Shown one piece after another: positions 44,861-58,216 of a DNA stretch of 64,000 nucleotides (position 1 is the stretch's first letter; each line of letters begins with the position of its first letter). The notes beneath the pieces were generated by a model, which saw only the letters and a program-made list of their open reading frames with translations, did not search any database and was not told where the DNA came from. The stretch comes from Bidens hawaiensis. Lineage: Eukaryota > Streptophyta > Magnoliopsida > Asterales > Asteraceae. The stretch spans positions 1 to 64,000 of the forward strand of contig JAIQDT010014610.1 in the NCBI GenBank assembly GCA_021521415.1. Reading direction: 5' to 3'. The position numbers were made by a program, and so were the translations under genes.

Positions 44861-45990
44861 ATTAGATCCAATCCTTCATTCCCCACCATGAGCTTTCCCA
44901 CATTTCTAACAAACATATGAACTCCTACCCCACTTGTATTCCCCACCGTGCATTTTACCAAAAGTCTTGCACGACTTATTCTCCCATACCTTTTGTTTCT
45001 TATCCCTAGAGTTCCACAACTGAGTACCGGGTCGTGCAGCATGATTGACCCATTTCTTATCCTTTCTCTCTTCCACCACGACAACATCCTCCATAACCAT
45101 GTCGCCATAAACCATCTATGCGAGTTCCACAGTAGAGTCAAACGTAGCAGGTTTATTCGCCCTGACTTGCGTGCGGACGTTCTGCGGTAGTCCTCTCACA
45201 TAGCACTTGATCTGCTTGGCCTCAATGTTAACCATATCAGGCACCAACCTAGACATTCGGTTGAGTTCAGTGGTGTACTCATGGTGTGTCATCCTTCCAG
45301 CCTTCAATTTCAGAAACTTCAACTCAGCCCCCTTTCAACTTCGGTATCAACATATAACCTCTTCATTACAAAATCCTTCAAATCATCCCACCTCAAAGCC
45401 TTAATCTCATCTCGAGTCTTCCTCTGCACCACACTTTCCCACCAATACATAGCTTCATCACCAAACGACTGAGCGGCATAACCCACTGCTTGATCGGGAC
45501 GGAACTCACTAATTCGGATAACCTTGTCCATCGCGGTTGTCTATTGGATGGTAGAGACTGCGTCTCCTAGACCAGTTAGCTTTGGCGGGTTGCAGCCTTT
45601 GAATGACTTGTAGTTACACCCACCTCAGCCTCTCTTCCTATCGTCAACCTTCACAGACCGGACTTCACTCGAGTCACCCTTCTGTCTCTCACATCATCTT
45701 TCTTACCATTCTCCATTGACCTCTTAGCAGTTCTTGCATGGCTTTCAACAGACTTTTCGGGTTGCAGATTCTTCACTGCAGCAGCTACCGCTTTTGCAAT
45801 GGCAGCTTGTACAGCAGGGTCAAGCTGGTACCCTTCATTTTGGCTTGGCCCTCGCAGAGTCTCACTGGGACCTTCCGCAGAGTCTCACTACGTGGCCTAC
45901 CACGGCGTCCCGTACGACCTCCTTGTCCAGCAACTTTCTTAGCTCCAGCCGTTTGTATTCTGTAAGGAAACACAAACATCATCACTCAAG
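44861..45990 (-). pseudogene. gag: gag of the minus-strand chromovirus
   Basis: Starting near 45985 with a basic, Gly/Arg-rich segment (TGRRGRPRSETLRK), then broken frames to 45531. The capsid region is 45319-45531 (MYWWESVVQRKTRDEI, WDDLKDFVMKRLY), continuing in a shifted frame 45116-45322 (FLKLKAGRMTHHEYTTELNR, YVRGLPQNVRTQV). A linker then leads to a decayed first zinc knuckle near 44900. There is only about 370 bp between the primer site and gag, so this element lacks the extra upstream ORF of the other chromovirus. Confidence 0.82.
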
Positions 45991-46353
45991 GAACTATTTA
46001 GTACGAGGATAGTAAGGCTAACAGGTAATAACAGTGGCCAGCTGTGATTAGCTGATCACGTTACTTTCCGTGTCCTATACACTTCCCCTTATGAGTCTAT
46101 TTGTGCTAAGTTTTACTTTTAAACAGTTAATCAATCAGACAATCAATTAATCCTATCCCTAACATTCACATATCCTTTCTTTAGCAATTAAGCTAGCATT
46201 AACATACCCTATTTAACCATACACTTTACCTCTACTTAGTTTGCTTGAGTAACACATGGTTATCTTGAACTGTCATATTCTTTCTTTTCTTACTTAAATC
46301 TCATTCTCTGTTCGAGTCTAAGCATGTAGGATGCTTAATTCTCTCGAACTTAT

Positions 46354-46365
46354 GCTCTGATACCA
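46354..46365 (-). promoter_or_regulatory. tRNA-iMet primer binding site (minus strand)
   Basis: The minus strand reads TGGTATCAGAGC, 3 bp inside the 5' LTR boundary at 46369. Confidence 0.95.
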
Positions 46366-46681
46366 ACTTGTAAGGCCCCGTTAAAGGTGCCCTACATTGG
46401 ACATTGGATTTACTCATTAACACAGTTCTAAATATCAGAGTTAACTAAAACTTTCGCATAATATAAAAACTTTCATTAAACAATACATCATAATTCATAA
46501 ACATGTCTTTAAACAAACAATCTTGTCTTTCAAACATAAAACATAAATTAAAATACTATTGAGTCTTCAGATGCTAGCTTCATATTCTTCTGCCATGTGC
46601 CCCGCTCAAGCCAGTTGCCTCATTCTACTCACCTGCGTGCATGCTAAAAGTCAGCTACGCTGAGTGAGTTCTACTTAATCA

Positions 46682-47178
<497 letters not shown>

Positions 47179-47959
47179 TTAGTTCACATACTTGTACACA
47201 TACCCGAAGGTATGCACACCCTTCATACTTAACCTGTTCACATTACTTTCTTACGTACGTTCATACATTCATTCCTCATACATTCTTTACCTTCATAGTA
47301 CATACATAACTATCCATATAACTTTAAGGGCCTTCCGTCCTATAACCTCACAGAGATTGTAAGGGTCTGGTCCCTAACATCACAGATATTATAAGGGTCT
47401 GGTCCCCATCATCACATATATTATCAAGGTCTGGACCCTATCCTCACATATATTATCAGGGTCTGGTCCCTATCCTCACAGATATTACCAAGGTCTGGTC
47501 CCTTTTCTTCCGTGTAACACATCATTCCTTTCTTTGTCATTAACAATATAACATTCATACATACTCTTAATAATATCATAAATACAATATTCATACATCC
47601 TTTCATTCACATACTCATTTCATAGTTACTACACTAAACATTCTCTAACAAAACGTGCAATATCCGAAGATCGTTCACGTACTGTCAAGCATTCATTCAC
47701 AATAAAAACATAACTATCACATTCATCATTAAGACATACATTTACCATTTAAGGTAAGTGTATTAACATTCATATTGAGTATGCACACAACCCCGAAAAC
47801 ATAACAAGGAAAAGAGGCTAGAAACTCACCTGGATCCTGTTACGTTACCCGTTAATCGTTATTCCTCTCTTTAACTGTGCTCGGCTAACTATACATTAAT
47901 TACATGTATCAACATTTGTCCTAATCACATTGTTTGGGTCTCATCAGCATGGTCTTGTT

Positions 47960-48610
47960 TTAGAATACATTTTACTTAGAATATAATTTTATCCTCAACT
48001 TTAATGTATTCAAATACTTTGTACTTGAATACAATGTTTTCCTTTCATTCTTACTTTCTTAACCGGTCCATTAGAATACACTCTTGTATGCCAATTCAGT
48101 GTATTTGAATACATGATGTATTCAAACCGTTTATTGTATGCGAGTTCATAGGTTGTATTCGGGTATACTTATTGTATTCAGACATGTCTATAGTGTATTC
48201 GAGCTACACAATGCATGCGAGTCCATATGTAATCAAACGTGTACATGTATCCGAATCCATTTAGTGTAATCGATTGTAGCTATTGTATGTGAGTATATTG
48301 TATTCGAATTTATAACATGTATTCGAACGTGTGATTGTATTTGAATTATCTCATGTATGCGGGTATGGGAATGTATTCGAATTATCCTTTGTAATCGAGT
48401 TACTTAATGTATGCGAACATGTGCATTGCATTCGAACATCCTTCATGTATTCGAAACTCATATATTGTAATCGAGTCATCCATTTGTAGTCGAACGGGCT
48501 TTAATGTATTCGAAAATTTACATTGTATTCGAGTTTGCTCCATGTATTCGAATCCTATAGTTGTATTCGAGTTTAAGCAATGTATTCGAATCTTTATAAT
48601 GTAATCGAAT
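47960..48610 (-). repeat. 18-20-bp TGTATTCGAA array in the 5' LTR
   Basis: Copy of the array at 39915-40610, with nearly the same unit order and substitutions scattered through it. The unit number has therefore been stable since the element inserted. Confidence 0.9.
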
Positions 48611-49324
48611 GAGCTTAAACAGTTTGGTCCTTTAGGGACGTTTTTCACGACTTTAATACCCTATTATGGTCCAATATCATCCTATAAACGTTTCCCTAAC
48701 CGTGTTCGGCTAAGACTTAACCCGGTTATTCATAAAGCTTGAACCTTTATGGGTTTAAAACGTTCAAAGGCTAGATCTAGGGTTCCTTATGTGAGCCGTA
48801 TATTGTCCATGGGTTCTCTAAGTCCATTTTAAACATCAAGTTTGCAACTTTATGATGCCTCTAGACCCAATCTACTCTAGGGTTAAGCTTTAGGGCATAC
48901 CGTTCATAAAAACATAACCTTTAAAGATAAAGAACATACTTTTATGCGTTTTAAGGCTACGGTAAGCTTCGGTTATGAACAATAATATTGTATCTTTCTT
49001 GCATATCCAAGATCTATCAATATCTATCTGGTTTGGTTTGAATATTCCTCTTTTACTTGCGGCCGTAAGGTAGGGGTGTATGTGTATGTTTTGAGTGTGT
49101 AGTGAATAAGGAAGATAGAAATGAGAGTTTTAGGGTTTTAGGGAGGTTTAAGGGAGTATTTATACTCTCTTAAGCCCATGGACCTAAGGCTTATCCCATC
49201 CCTTATTCCATCTTTCCCCACCCAAGTCCATATTCTTATTATATTTAATCTTAATTAAATATTAATACACATTTAACAAACACAAGTTTCTTTTATTTAT
49301 TATTGTAAAATTTAGGTTGTTACA

Positions 49325-51456
49325 AAGTATACCCACCTCTAAAGTTGAGGGACCAAAATGCAATTTGCATAATATAATATATATTATAATACAGTTAACC
49401 CTAAAATCCGGTCCAACCGGGTATCCATACCCGCATGCGATTATCAATCTGATACCCGTTTTATATATCTTGATTAAAAAGCTATTATAATCGAAATTGA
49501 TTCGAGAATCGTTGATTTCATACTATAACCGGCCTACCAACATGATTAGTTAAAGAAACAACATCGTTTGATATGAATTACCATTAATAAACCAAACCGA
49601 CCTAACTCGTAATAAATGTACAATATATCGATCACCAAAATACAGTTAATGATGCAGAATCAATCCTCATTGCCTCGCCATATAAACCCCTGATGTTTGC
49701 TGTGCGTGTGCCTATAATATAAAGGATGAGATGATTTTTGCTTTTGCACAACATTATGTTTTAAATTTATAAAACTGATTTCTACTAAGACTAAACACAC
49801 ATAAAATAGGCAAGTGTACCTATCGTATATGTAGAATAGTATTGGTCATAACCAAGCATCGATCTGTGGACACAAATGTTTCCAATAATAAATCTTCGTT
49901 TTAGTTTAATCGGGGAGTTTTAGTCATTTCTGAGTTGATTTTTAAACTTTTTATAAAATATAAGTACTTATATATAATATGTAGGTGACGAGAAGAGAAA
50001 TTTTAAATGAGTAAATCAATTATATGAAGGTTACCATCTAAGATCAAGAATCCACTCCATTCTTCCTTGATGATTATTAAATAAACATGTGACAAACTTG
50101 TCCTAATAATATATGATAGAATAGTCTCTCATTTCTAAGTGAACATATTCTATGACATAAAAGAAAGTAGCATATGTATTTTCAATTCCATCCTTTCTTA
50201 ATCTCATACTACCACGAGAATGTCAATTTAAGTAGACAAGGTAAAGTAGAACGATTAGGATTGACTTCGATTTCTCAAATACCAATCCTAACAACTTCGG
50301 TTGATTGTAGTTAACTCACACAACCTCCCCTTGGTTGATCTAATTAGGTTATAGATACACATTCCATTAACATATGATTTCTTTAAATAGCATGATAACC
50401 AAAGCAATCGTGTTAACAATGTTATTTTAGAATTATCAAGACTAGAGAAATAGATCATAACCTATATCTCATCATTTCTAAGTACAATTTAAGGATCCAT
50501 GCTTTATCTTGAATAAGTTATCAAGGTATTATTTTTACCATTTCTACTCTCCAAGAACATGAGTGAACGTGAATGATTATTAGTCATCAACCTTGATGTA
50601 TTGAGTTAAAGTGATAAAACATTTTTTCATCAAAGGATAATTGCAAAATAACCATGTACTTTACCAAACTATATCACATCTTTAACATAATCATCAAGTA
50701 AAACAAAGCTTTTTCATAGATTTTAGATGGTAAATGGAGTTTAGCTCATAATGAGCATGGTTATGAACATCAAAAGAGATGCAGATAACAAACACATGAT
50801 CAAACTAGAACAATCTAACCAAATGTTGGATGAATCTTCCTTCTACAATGGTGATGGATGATGATGATGATGATGGACGATGGTAACCTCCAAGCCTTAA
50901 AACTCAAAACAAGATCTTCAATATGAGTGTAATGTGAGTGTTTCTATAAGAGAAACCCGTATAGAGATTTTCTTCAAGCACACTTGATAAATTCAACATG
51001 CTCCTCTATTTATAGGCAGTCTGGAGTAGCAGGCACGACCCCGTGTTCCATGAGGCACGCCCCCCGTGTCCACGTGTCCAGTCGTATTAAATTCTTTGTC
51101 AGATCGTACATGGTGACTCAGCACGGGGGCGTGCTTCCTGAGGCACGGCCCCGTGTTTCTGGTGATCTGTTATATACTGTTTTGTCTTTTCTAAAAGGTG
51201 ACCACGACCCCATGCTTCCTGAGGCATGGCCCTGTGCCCAAGTGTCCAGTATTTTTTGTCTTTTCTTGCTTATTTTTGTCATTTCTTGCATAGAGAATCA
51301 TGGGGGCGTGTCCAGGGGGCTTGGGAGCGTGTTCAGGTGTTTTCTTGGGTTTTCTTTCACTTTTCTTTGGTTTTTCGCTTGTTTCTTCGTTTAAGGCTTG
51401 GGTTTACCTGAAAATACATTTTAATATGATAAGTAGCTATTTTGAGCTATATTATT
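49325..51456. other. Repeat-derived spacer with an LTR-like stretch
   Basis: No coding frame is supported. About 49790-51430 resembles a long LTR (ggcaagtgtacctatcg near 49810, a ctatttataggcag TATA-like motif near 51003, then CG-rich palindromes), but no ends, primer site or partner were found. A short (atg)n run lies at about 50845-50880. The sequence just after 49324 may continue the LTR-like start at 38585. Confidence 0.35.
51025..51255. repeat. CG-rich cacggccccgtg palindrome repeats
   Basis: Three related blocks at about 51036-51081, 51118-51160 and 51201-51250: gcacgaccccgtgttcc + atgaggcacg, cacgggggcgtgcttcctga + ggcacggccccgtg, and ccatgcttcctgaggcatgg. Each is rich in short inverted repeats around CCCCGTG, which occur in Asteraceae LTRs as far as I recall. 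Confidence 0.6.
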
Positions 51457-53169
51457 TGTTGGGTCATAAATTGGTTAGACTGACGCATATCAAAAGGACT
51501 CGCCATGATCAAGACTAAAGGGAAATAATAGAAGACGAGTTGAAGAATTGCATTATGGTTTTGATGGTGTATTACCGAAATCCCTATGGATTTCAGTTTG
51601 TCTAGTAACACCAAAATCCACATGAATTTTGGTTAGGCTAGTTTAGGCTTAGTTAGGCTTAGTTAGGCTTGGCCTTTGGGCCTCTTGTATGGTAACCATA
51701 TATATAGTTAATGTTTAGTCATTAGTTAGGGAATCTAGTGATAGAGCACTTTGATAGCCACCATAAACTCTAGAGAGCAAAGTAGATCTGTAAAGAACTT
51801 ATGTACCTGATGTTTGGTGATAATAAACGTGTGCATTGAAGTTCATATTGTTCTTATTATTCATCTATATTGTTCTTGAATCAAAACGGTGTTTGGATTC
51901 CGCACAAACATCGTGTTTATTTGATATCATATTGTGTAGATCGGGATTCGGGACTTAAATTGGTGTCGGAGCACTATGGGGTTGGAGTCAAATTGGAATG
52001 ATCTGGGGAAAACCAAATATGCTTTGATAAGAGATATGAGGCACCATGGGATCCATACGTGATGTCCATCTAAGATTTATGCCTAATTGAACATAATTCG
52101 TATCACTAAGTCAATGAAAATCATTCTACGTATTTATTACCCCCAATCAACCGGTTTCTCTATGTCATAATAATGCTGAAAATGAATCATTGTGAAAGCA
52201 TCTTAATCAATATGATTCCATGTTCGGATCTTTTTATAAAAGTTTGCTCGCTTATCAAAACTGAAATTTGATCCCAATATTTGTTAAAATTACAAGAAGG
52301 TAGGGTGGTTAAATTACTTTGTTTTGATTTATTTTTATCTTTATTTTATTACTTTTATTATATTTTATTTATTCGTTTTAATTTTACATCAAGTTTACTC
52401 CTGTCGAAACAAATGCGTTAAGAAATCGTTTTAAACTTGGATCAGGCTTTTGTTCTCAGCCCATGAAATCTGATATCGGTTTTATGTGTTATAGTTGATT
52501 TAGCTGGTATGATCTCATTTCAAGTTTTTTCAAGAAAATCATAAAAAACAGAAAAATAAAAAATTTACAAAAATATGTCTGTTTTATTTAATTGTTTTGA
52601 AAATATTTTGGTTGATCTTTCTATCAAAGTTGATTGTTCTTTCAAGACCGATTCCTTGCAACGGAAGCATATGAAGTATCTGAGATTTGAACTGGATAAT
52701 GCTATCAAAAATGGGGAGATGGTAGAGTATTGGATGCAGATGCTGAAGTTACTGATCATGTTCAAGTAAAGATTATGAATGTTTTGAAAGCATCAGTCTA
52801 AGGGGGAGATTGTTGGGTCATAAATTTGTTATACTGACGCATATCAAAAGGACACGACATGTTCAAGACTAAAGTGAAATAAATGAAGACAAGTTGAAGA
52901 ATTGCATTATGGTTGTGATGGTGTATTACCGAAATCCCTATGGATTTTTTGGCTTAGTTGGGCGTGGCAACCATAAACTCTAGAGAGAAAAGTAGCTCTG
53001 TAAAGAACTTATGTACCCGACGTTTGGTGATAATAAACATGTGCATTGAAGTTCATATTGTTCTTATTATTCATCTGTATTGTTATTGAATCACCACGGC
53101 GGTTGGATTTCGTACAAACATTGTGTTTATTTGATATCATATTGTGTAGATCCGGATTTGGGACTTACA
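51457..53169 (+). mobile_element. Copia deletion derivative, 1.7 kb
   Basis: Left LTR 51457-51959 and right LTR 52811-53169 both start TGTTGGGTCATAAATT and end gtgtagat...gggactta. The left LTR is 503 bp. The right one lacks about 140 bp in the middle. A primer site with two changes (TGGTGTCGGAGC, 51961-51972) and a polypurine tract (aagggggagat, 52800-52810) are present. The 0.84-kb interior has no gag or pol domain, only a weak frame at 52575-52769. No target duplication is visible (ttatt versus cagct). It resembles a non-autonomous, TRIM- or LARD-like derivative. Confidence 0.85.
51961..51972 (+). promoter_or_regulatory. Decayed iMet primer site
   Basis: TGGTGTCGGAGC versus TGGTATCAGAGC. 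Both changes are A to G. It starts 1 bp after the left LTR. Confidence 0.7.
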
Positions 53170-53659
53170 CAGCTTCTTGTTCAAATCAAAGTCGGTGATA
53201 GCCTAATCAGTTGTTCTGATTTCATTAACAATGGCCACGAACCTCTACAACATAGAACTTAGTGTTTCACCTTCCCTAAATTTGAAACGGGCAAGATCTG
53301 ATTTCAATCGATCCTTCTTGATGTCCTTCAAATCGGTGTTGCCTTCAAACATCTCTACTACAACATCAAATATTGCTTTTGCTATTGTGTGATGGGCCAC
53401 AATTGTCAAGATATCCCATGATAGACCTAATTTCAGCATTGATAAAGCTCCGTCATCTTTCTTTTTCATCTGACGATCAACAGTTTGATTAGTGTTAGCC
53501 CCATCAGGAACATGTGGTACATTTTTGATGGAGTTCCACATCTCCACGTCAATGTAACAAACTGCAGCTTCAAATAATACTTTTCACTTGATATAGTTTA
53601 GCTGTCCAAACATCTTTGGAATCTTGATTGTAGAAACCTCTTGCTCTTCCATTGATCCA
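53170..53659 (-). pseudogene. gag: Copia gag 5' part (UBN2-type)
   Basis: The minus-strand start near 53659 reads MYGSMEEQEVSTIKIPKMFG, then a stop in the first 30 codons. The frame 53245-53547 gives MEMWNSIKNVPHVP, an insert, HTIAKAIFDVVVEMFEGNTD and DRLKSDLARFKFREGETL, the UBN2/Copia gag pattern. The line continues RFVAIVNEIRTTD, a stop, and FDLNKKL, and is cut at 53170 by the right end of the Copia derivative. Gag would form the Copia particle. Here only the first third or so survives. Confidence 0.8.
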
Positions 53660-53999
53660 TACATATTTTTGGTAATTTTTAGAATAATTTTTGAAATGAA
53701 AAACTTGACAAACTTAAATAGAAACTTAGCAAATTTGAAAAACACTCAGATCTATGGATCAAATCCTCATATCTGATAGATCTGGATGGATAAGAGTAAG
53801 ATCTTTAACAAAGGTAGGATATTTAATATAGGTCTGAGTAAGTAACACTTTTAAACCTCAACAATATTGTAGATCTGAGAAAAATGAAAACAGGGCAACA
53901 GACGTCACAAACCAATGGAACAGTTGTCAGCTTACGTCATTCTTCATCTTCAAAATCAATAATATTCAGCAATAGTTCTTCACAAAAGCAGCAAAACAA

Positions 54000-54011
54000 G
54001 CTCTGATACCA
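54000..54011 (-). promoter_or_regulatory. tRNA-iMet primer binding site (minus-strand Copia)
   Basis: TGGTATCAGAGC on the minus strand, 2 bp from an LTR end reading GGGACCGACA. It lies about 340 bp upstream of the gag start at 53659. Confidence 0.92.
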
Positions 54012-54013
54012 CT

Positions 54014-55000
54014 TGTCGGTCCCGTATATCTCTCTTAATCGCTCAAACACTCACTATCGTAACCCACACAAACGTGTCGACAAGAAGGTTACGACATACT
54101 GTTTTTGTAAAAGAACAAAAGAATATTAAAGGTGGAAACAATAATACTTTAAGTATTGCTAGACGGACAGAAAAGTAACACACACGAAGACACTTAAAAG
54201 ATTTCCATTTAGTATTGTGAAGGATACAAACAAAAATCAATTAGGGTTTCTAGGTGAATGTATGAATTTATGGCAGCTTTCCGTTCAGGATAAAGACAGC
54301 CGTCAAATCACTATATTCTCTCAGTGTCTATTCTTATCCGTCTCTTTCATAGACGTGCCCTAAATTTACCTTTTATAGGCCTGCCCTAACACTTGACATT
54401 CCTTCTAGAACCCTAATAATTGATACAATCATATTCAAACGTATTACAAAGGTTCCTAAGTGTAAATAAGTCTTCGAGTAAGCTTTGCAGTTTTGTCTTT
54501 GACGAGCAGACCTTGTAACCATAAAGTGTGCTGGGGAACAGTTCTCTGAGTAAGCTTTACTTAGAATATTTTCCTTAAAATATATTCATCAAGCAGACTT
54601 CAATATTTTTGACCATATAAAACTTTTCTCGATAAAGTTCTATGAGCAAACTTGTTCTTCAAAAATCCCTTCAACCTTTTGTTAACTTAACTTATTTGAA
54701 CAAACCCAAGTGTGATGGTAACACTGTAGCATACTCGAGGTTGAACCTTGCTTGATAGAAGTCCTTAAGTAATTTCTTCATCAACTTCTTTCAAGCTTGC
54801 TGGGACCACTGTTTATTATAAATAAACCTTGCTCGATCCACCAAAATATTTGGTTTCAGCTAGGTTTAGTCAAGAGTTTTCTTTGAAACAAACCATTCTT
54901 GAGTTGAAAAACAACCTTGCTGGATGAAGTGGTTTTCTCTAACTAACACTAAAGAAGAATTACAGAAGATAACTTTGCTCGAAGAGAAAAATACCTTGCT
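54014..55000 (-). repeat. 5' LTR of the minus-strand Copia (outer end uncertain)
   Basis: The inner end at 54014 is fixed by the primer site. A TATA box (ctataaaagg on the minus strand) lies at about 54369-54378. The outer part contains repeated variants of accttgct(c/t)gat (54740-55010). I could not fix the outer end. Copia pol sequence of opposite direction begins by about 55067, so the LTR ends before that. Confidence 0.6.
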
Positions 55001-55066
55001 TGACTAAGTAAAACCTTGATGGGAAGTCCAATTGTGCTCGGTTTCCATACTTAGCCATTTTTTGAA

Positions 55067-55623
55067 GTGGTTGAGAAGATTCCAATCTTCCTTGGTCATA
55101 TTCCATTGCCAACATATCCCATGGATGATAGCTTTGAACTCACTGCGTTTTCCGATTCTGATTATGGGGGATGCAAGATCAATTTCAAATCTACTACAGC
55201 GGGTTGCCAATTTCTTGGAAGTCGGCTTGTTTCTGGCAGTGTAAGAAGCAGACAACGTTCTCCACTTCAACTGCAGAAGCAGAGTATGTGGCAGCCTCAA
55301 GTTGCTGTTCACAGGTTCTTTGAATCCAGAGACACTTGCGGGATTACGGTTTGAAGTTTCTTACTACTCCCATTTTTATTGATAACTCTGCTGCTATTAG
55401 TATCACCAAAAACCCCGTGCATCACTCTAAGACGAAGAATATCAAAATTTGATATCATTTTATCCGTGATTTTTTTGAAAAGAAATTAATTGATCTTGAA
55501 AAGGTGCACACGGATTTTCATAAAGCTGATCTGTTTACCAAAGCTTTTGATAAAACTCACTTTAACTTTTTGCTTGGTTTAAACGGATTAAAAACTCTTG
55601 CTGATATTCTTATGCTCGGATAA
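55067..55623 (+). pseudogene. Copia pol tail (RNase H)
   Basis: SFELTAFSDSDYGGCKINFK, STTAGCQFLGSRLVS, then a one-base loss shifts the frame. The line goes on as CKKQTTFSTSTAEAEYVAAS, IFIDNSAAISITKNPVHHSK, a TGA in the KI-YHFIRDFFEKKLID segment, and DLFTKAFDKTHFNFLL to a TAA at 55621. SDSD carries the first RNase H Asp, AEAEY the Glu and IFIDNSA the next Asp. RNase H removes the RNA strand during copying. No polymerase lies upstream, where the sequence turns into a minus-strand Copia LTR, so it is truncated. Confidence 0.87.
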
Positions 55624-57100
55624 TAAATTTTATTTTGTTTTGTTTATTTGGTTTCATTATTTTATGGTTTCTGGTTTTGGGGGAGAAAATGGAAAACTAC
55701 AAAAATATTGTGATTTTAGTATGTTTAGAGAAAATCCAAAAACATTAAAAATGAAAATACAAAAATATCGTGATTTCAATATGTATAGAGAAAAACTAAA
55801 AACATTCAAATATTTCAAAATTTAATATTTTTGCCCTTTTTCGCTTAAAATTATGCCAGTCACTCAAATTTAAAGGACATATACTTGTATATGTTTGGTC
55901 CTGATATTTACTTATAGTTATTCGGGATAGCCATTTACCTGAAAATGGAAAGTAACTGGGGTGACTGTTGTGTGTTTTTATTTAATTCTTTCGCTGAAAA
56001 TTATCGGTTATTTAAGATTGTGGAACATGTATACGTGTTCGGTCCTGCTATCTACTTGTAGATATATATGATGGCCATTTATCTATAAACTGAAAGTGAC
56101 TGGGGAGACTGAATTTAAATGCTCCTAAAAAATGAGTTTTGAAGCAAAAAGAGAAAATGATAGTACATTGATCATCTAGTCCCATACCCAGAAAGAAATA
56201 AGCTTAAAATACTGAGTGCTTAACTGCATTGGTGCATTGATAGGTCTTAAACACACAATAAGGTAAAGTATGTGATATAAACCTAAAGAACTGCCAAGTT
56301 GAAAGAGGTTTTAGTCTCTTCCAAAAGTTTCGGTAATAAAGGCAGAATTGTAATAGTCTGTCATATTCAAGCCTTATGTCTGTTTGATCAACAAAAACAG
56401 AAATTCTAAACAAATTGTATCTGGTTTATGGTTAACACTACAATGGTGTATGGTTTTATGACCTCAGTTCTTTTATCTATATTTTGATCAGCAGCATAAT
56501 GGTTTAAGTAAAGTTGGGGTGACATGGTAAAAGTCAAATTACGACTGAACCGTGACTAGAGGCTGATAAGTTTCTGATATTCTGTGCCTTTATTGAAAAT
56601 TAAATCATATCACAAAAATACTCGAATGTGTGTTATAAGATATAAGTGGACAACAATATCAATGACCGACTTAACACCAGTCATAATAACGCTGAAATAT
56701 AAAATTGCGATGGAAGGGCGTTTGGTCAGTATGATTCTCTGCTCAACTCACAAAAATATGTACTGGTTTCGTAGAATAGTTTTCATATTTGTCTTTGTTT
56801 TATTTGCTTTTTAATTCGAAAATATTCAAAAATCCAAAAAAAATAATTGTGTTTTCTATTTTTGTTTTCTGCTTTGTTTTTGATTTTCGAGCTAAAGGGC
56901 ATAAATGTGAAAAAGAAAATATCAAAAAGATTTTCCCAATTTTTTATTTAATTCTTTTATTTAAATTGATTTAACTTAGTTGGTGTTAACTTATGTGTTT
57001 TGAACGCAAATCACGTTAAGGTATTGCATTTTACTCCGAGTGGTAAGATTTTTAAGGTAAAGTTCACCGAGACATGGGTTTTGATGCATTATTTAATTAT
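55624..57100 (+). other. Spacer after Copia pol with a purine tract and ~115-bp repeats
   Basis: A purine tract gggggagaaaatgg lies near 55679. Two imperfect direct repeats of about 115 bp stand at about 55876-55974 and 56020-56115; each has tttggtcctg or ttcggtcctg, ggccattta or gccattta, and ends gtaactggggtgactg or gtgactggggagactg. The rest is AT-rich with no supported gene. Confidence 0.55.
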
Positions 57101-57129
57101 TGAAAGTTAAAAACAAAAGTTCCATCTTA

Positions 57130-58165
57130 ATTTGATTATTTAATTGCTATTCGCTATGTGTATGCATAACGAATGGAATCCATTCATTATCTATACTGAT
57201 AATAAATGGGGGTCATATATTTTTCATTTGGATAACGAATAAGCCTATTCGTTATCATCATTTGCTTCCGCTACACTGATAACGTATGACCCCATTCGTT
57301 ATCAATAATGATAACGAATGAAGAACGAATCTTAGGTGGTTCGTTATGAAATTTAAATTATTGATTCATTCGTTAACGGGGTTAATGAATGAACCAACAA
57401 ATATGGATCATTCGTTAAATTTGAATTAACGAATGGGTCCATTCGTTTGTCTCGGAATGCGTGAAAGACTTGTACTATATAGGGAACAGTAGGTGAACGA
57501 ATCAACCCATTCGTTCACCTCGATTATTGCACATTACTAAACAAACCCTTGCCAAAATTTCTCAGAATCTTCAACCATCATCAAACACTGTTTTGATTAG
57601 TAATTAAGATACACAAGGTAAAATCGACACTAACACAACGCTTTTCATCAAAATTCATGACCATTTGATGGGTTAATTTGTCACTTCTTTAACCGGGTCT
57701 GAGTTATGAACAAAAATCACCTTAATAATGTATTTTAATATTAATGGTTGTTTAGGTTTTTGTTTCGATGATTATACGAGTTCATTGATGCGCGTATTAC
57801 ATCAATTCTCGTCATACATGTGTTAATTGTGATTTGAGTGCAGTTCTGACCGTCTGTGTTCTTATTCAATTTTGACTTTGACAATTAGAGGTCAAAGTTG
57901 CTAATTTTTATGGTTATTCGTTATGGACAACAAATGGACACCCATTCGTTTCTGAGGTCCATTCGTTGATCCAATCGTTGAAGCTTATCTAACGAATCAA
58001 CCCATACATGTGATTTGATAACAAATGAACCTTCACTTGGTTTCATTCGCTGCCACTCATTCGGTAGATACTCATTCGTTTAGATAACTATAACGAATCA
58101 TGCCATTTGTTATAACAAATAACTCCATTCGTCATAACGAATGTTCTAACGAATGATACTTGTAA
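57130..58165. repeat. ATTCGTTA/TAACGAAT-rich region with a TATA-like box
   Basis: About 13 exact ATTCGTTA or TAACGAAT octamers plus many one-off variants, in both orientations and irregularly spaced, at 57160-57440 and 57915-58155. A TATA-like tactatatagg is near 57473. After it comes gccaaaatttctcagaatcttcaac, resembling the leader behind the LTR TATA at 61394. A donor-like acaag|gtaaaa at about 57618 and an acceptor-like tttttatag at 58270 could bound an intron upstream of the env-like ORF. Confidence 0.6.
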
Positions 58166-58216
58166 TTATTTTTAAAAAACAGAATTCATTTTAAACAAAC
58201 TTCCTGTTTATATAAA

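Noticed and set aside
50984..51518. Plus-strand frames of 61-136 codons over the CG-rich palindromes
   Set aside because: No conserved domain, overlapping frames, and sequence dominated by LTR-type inverted repeats.
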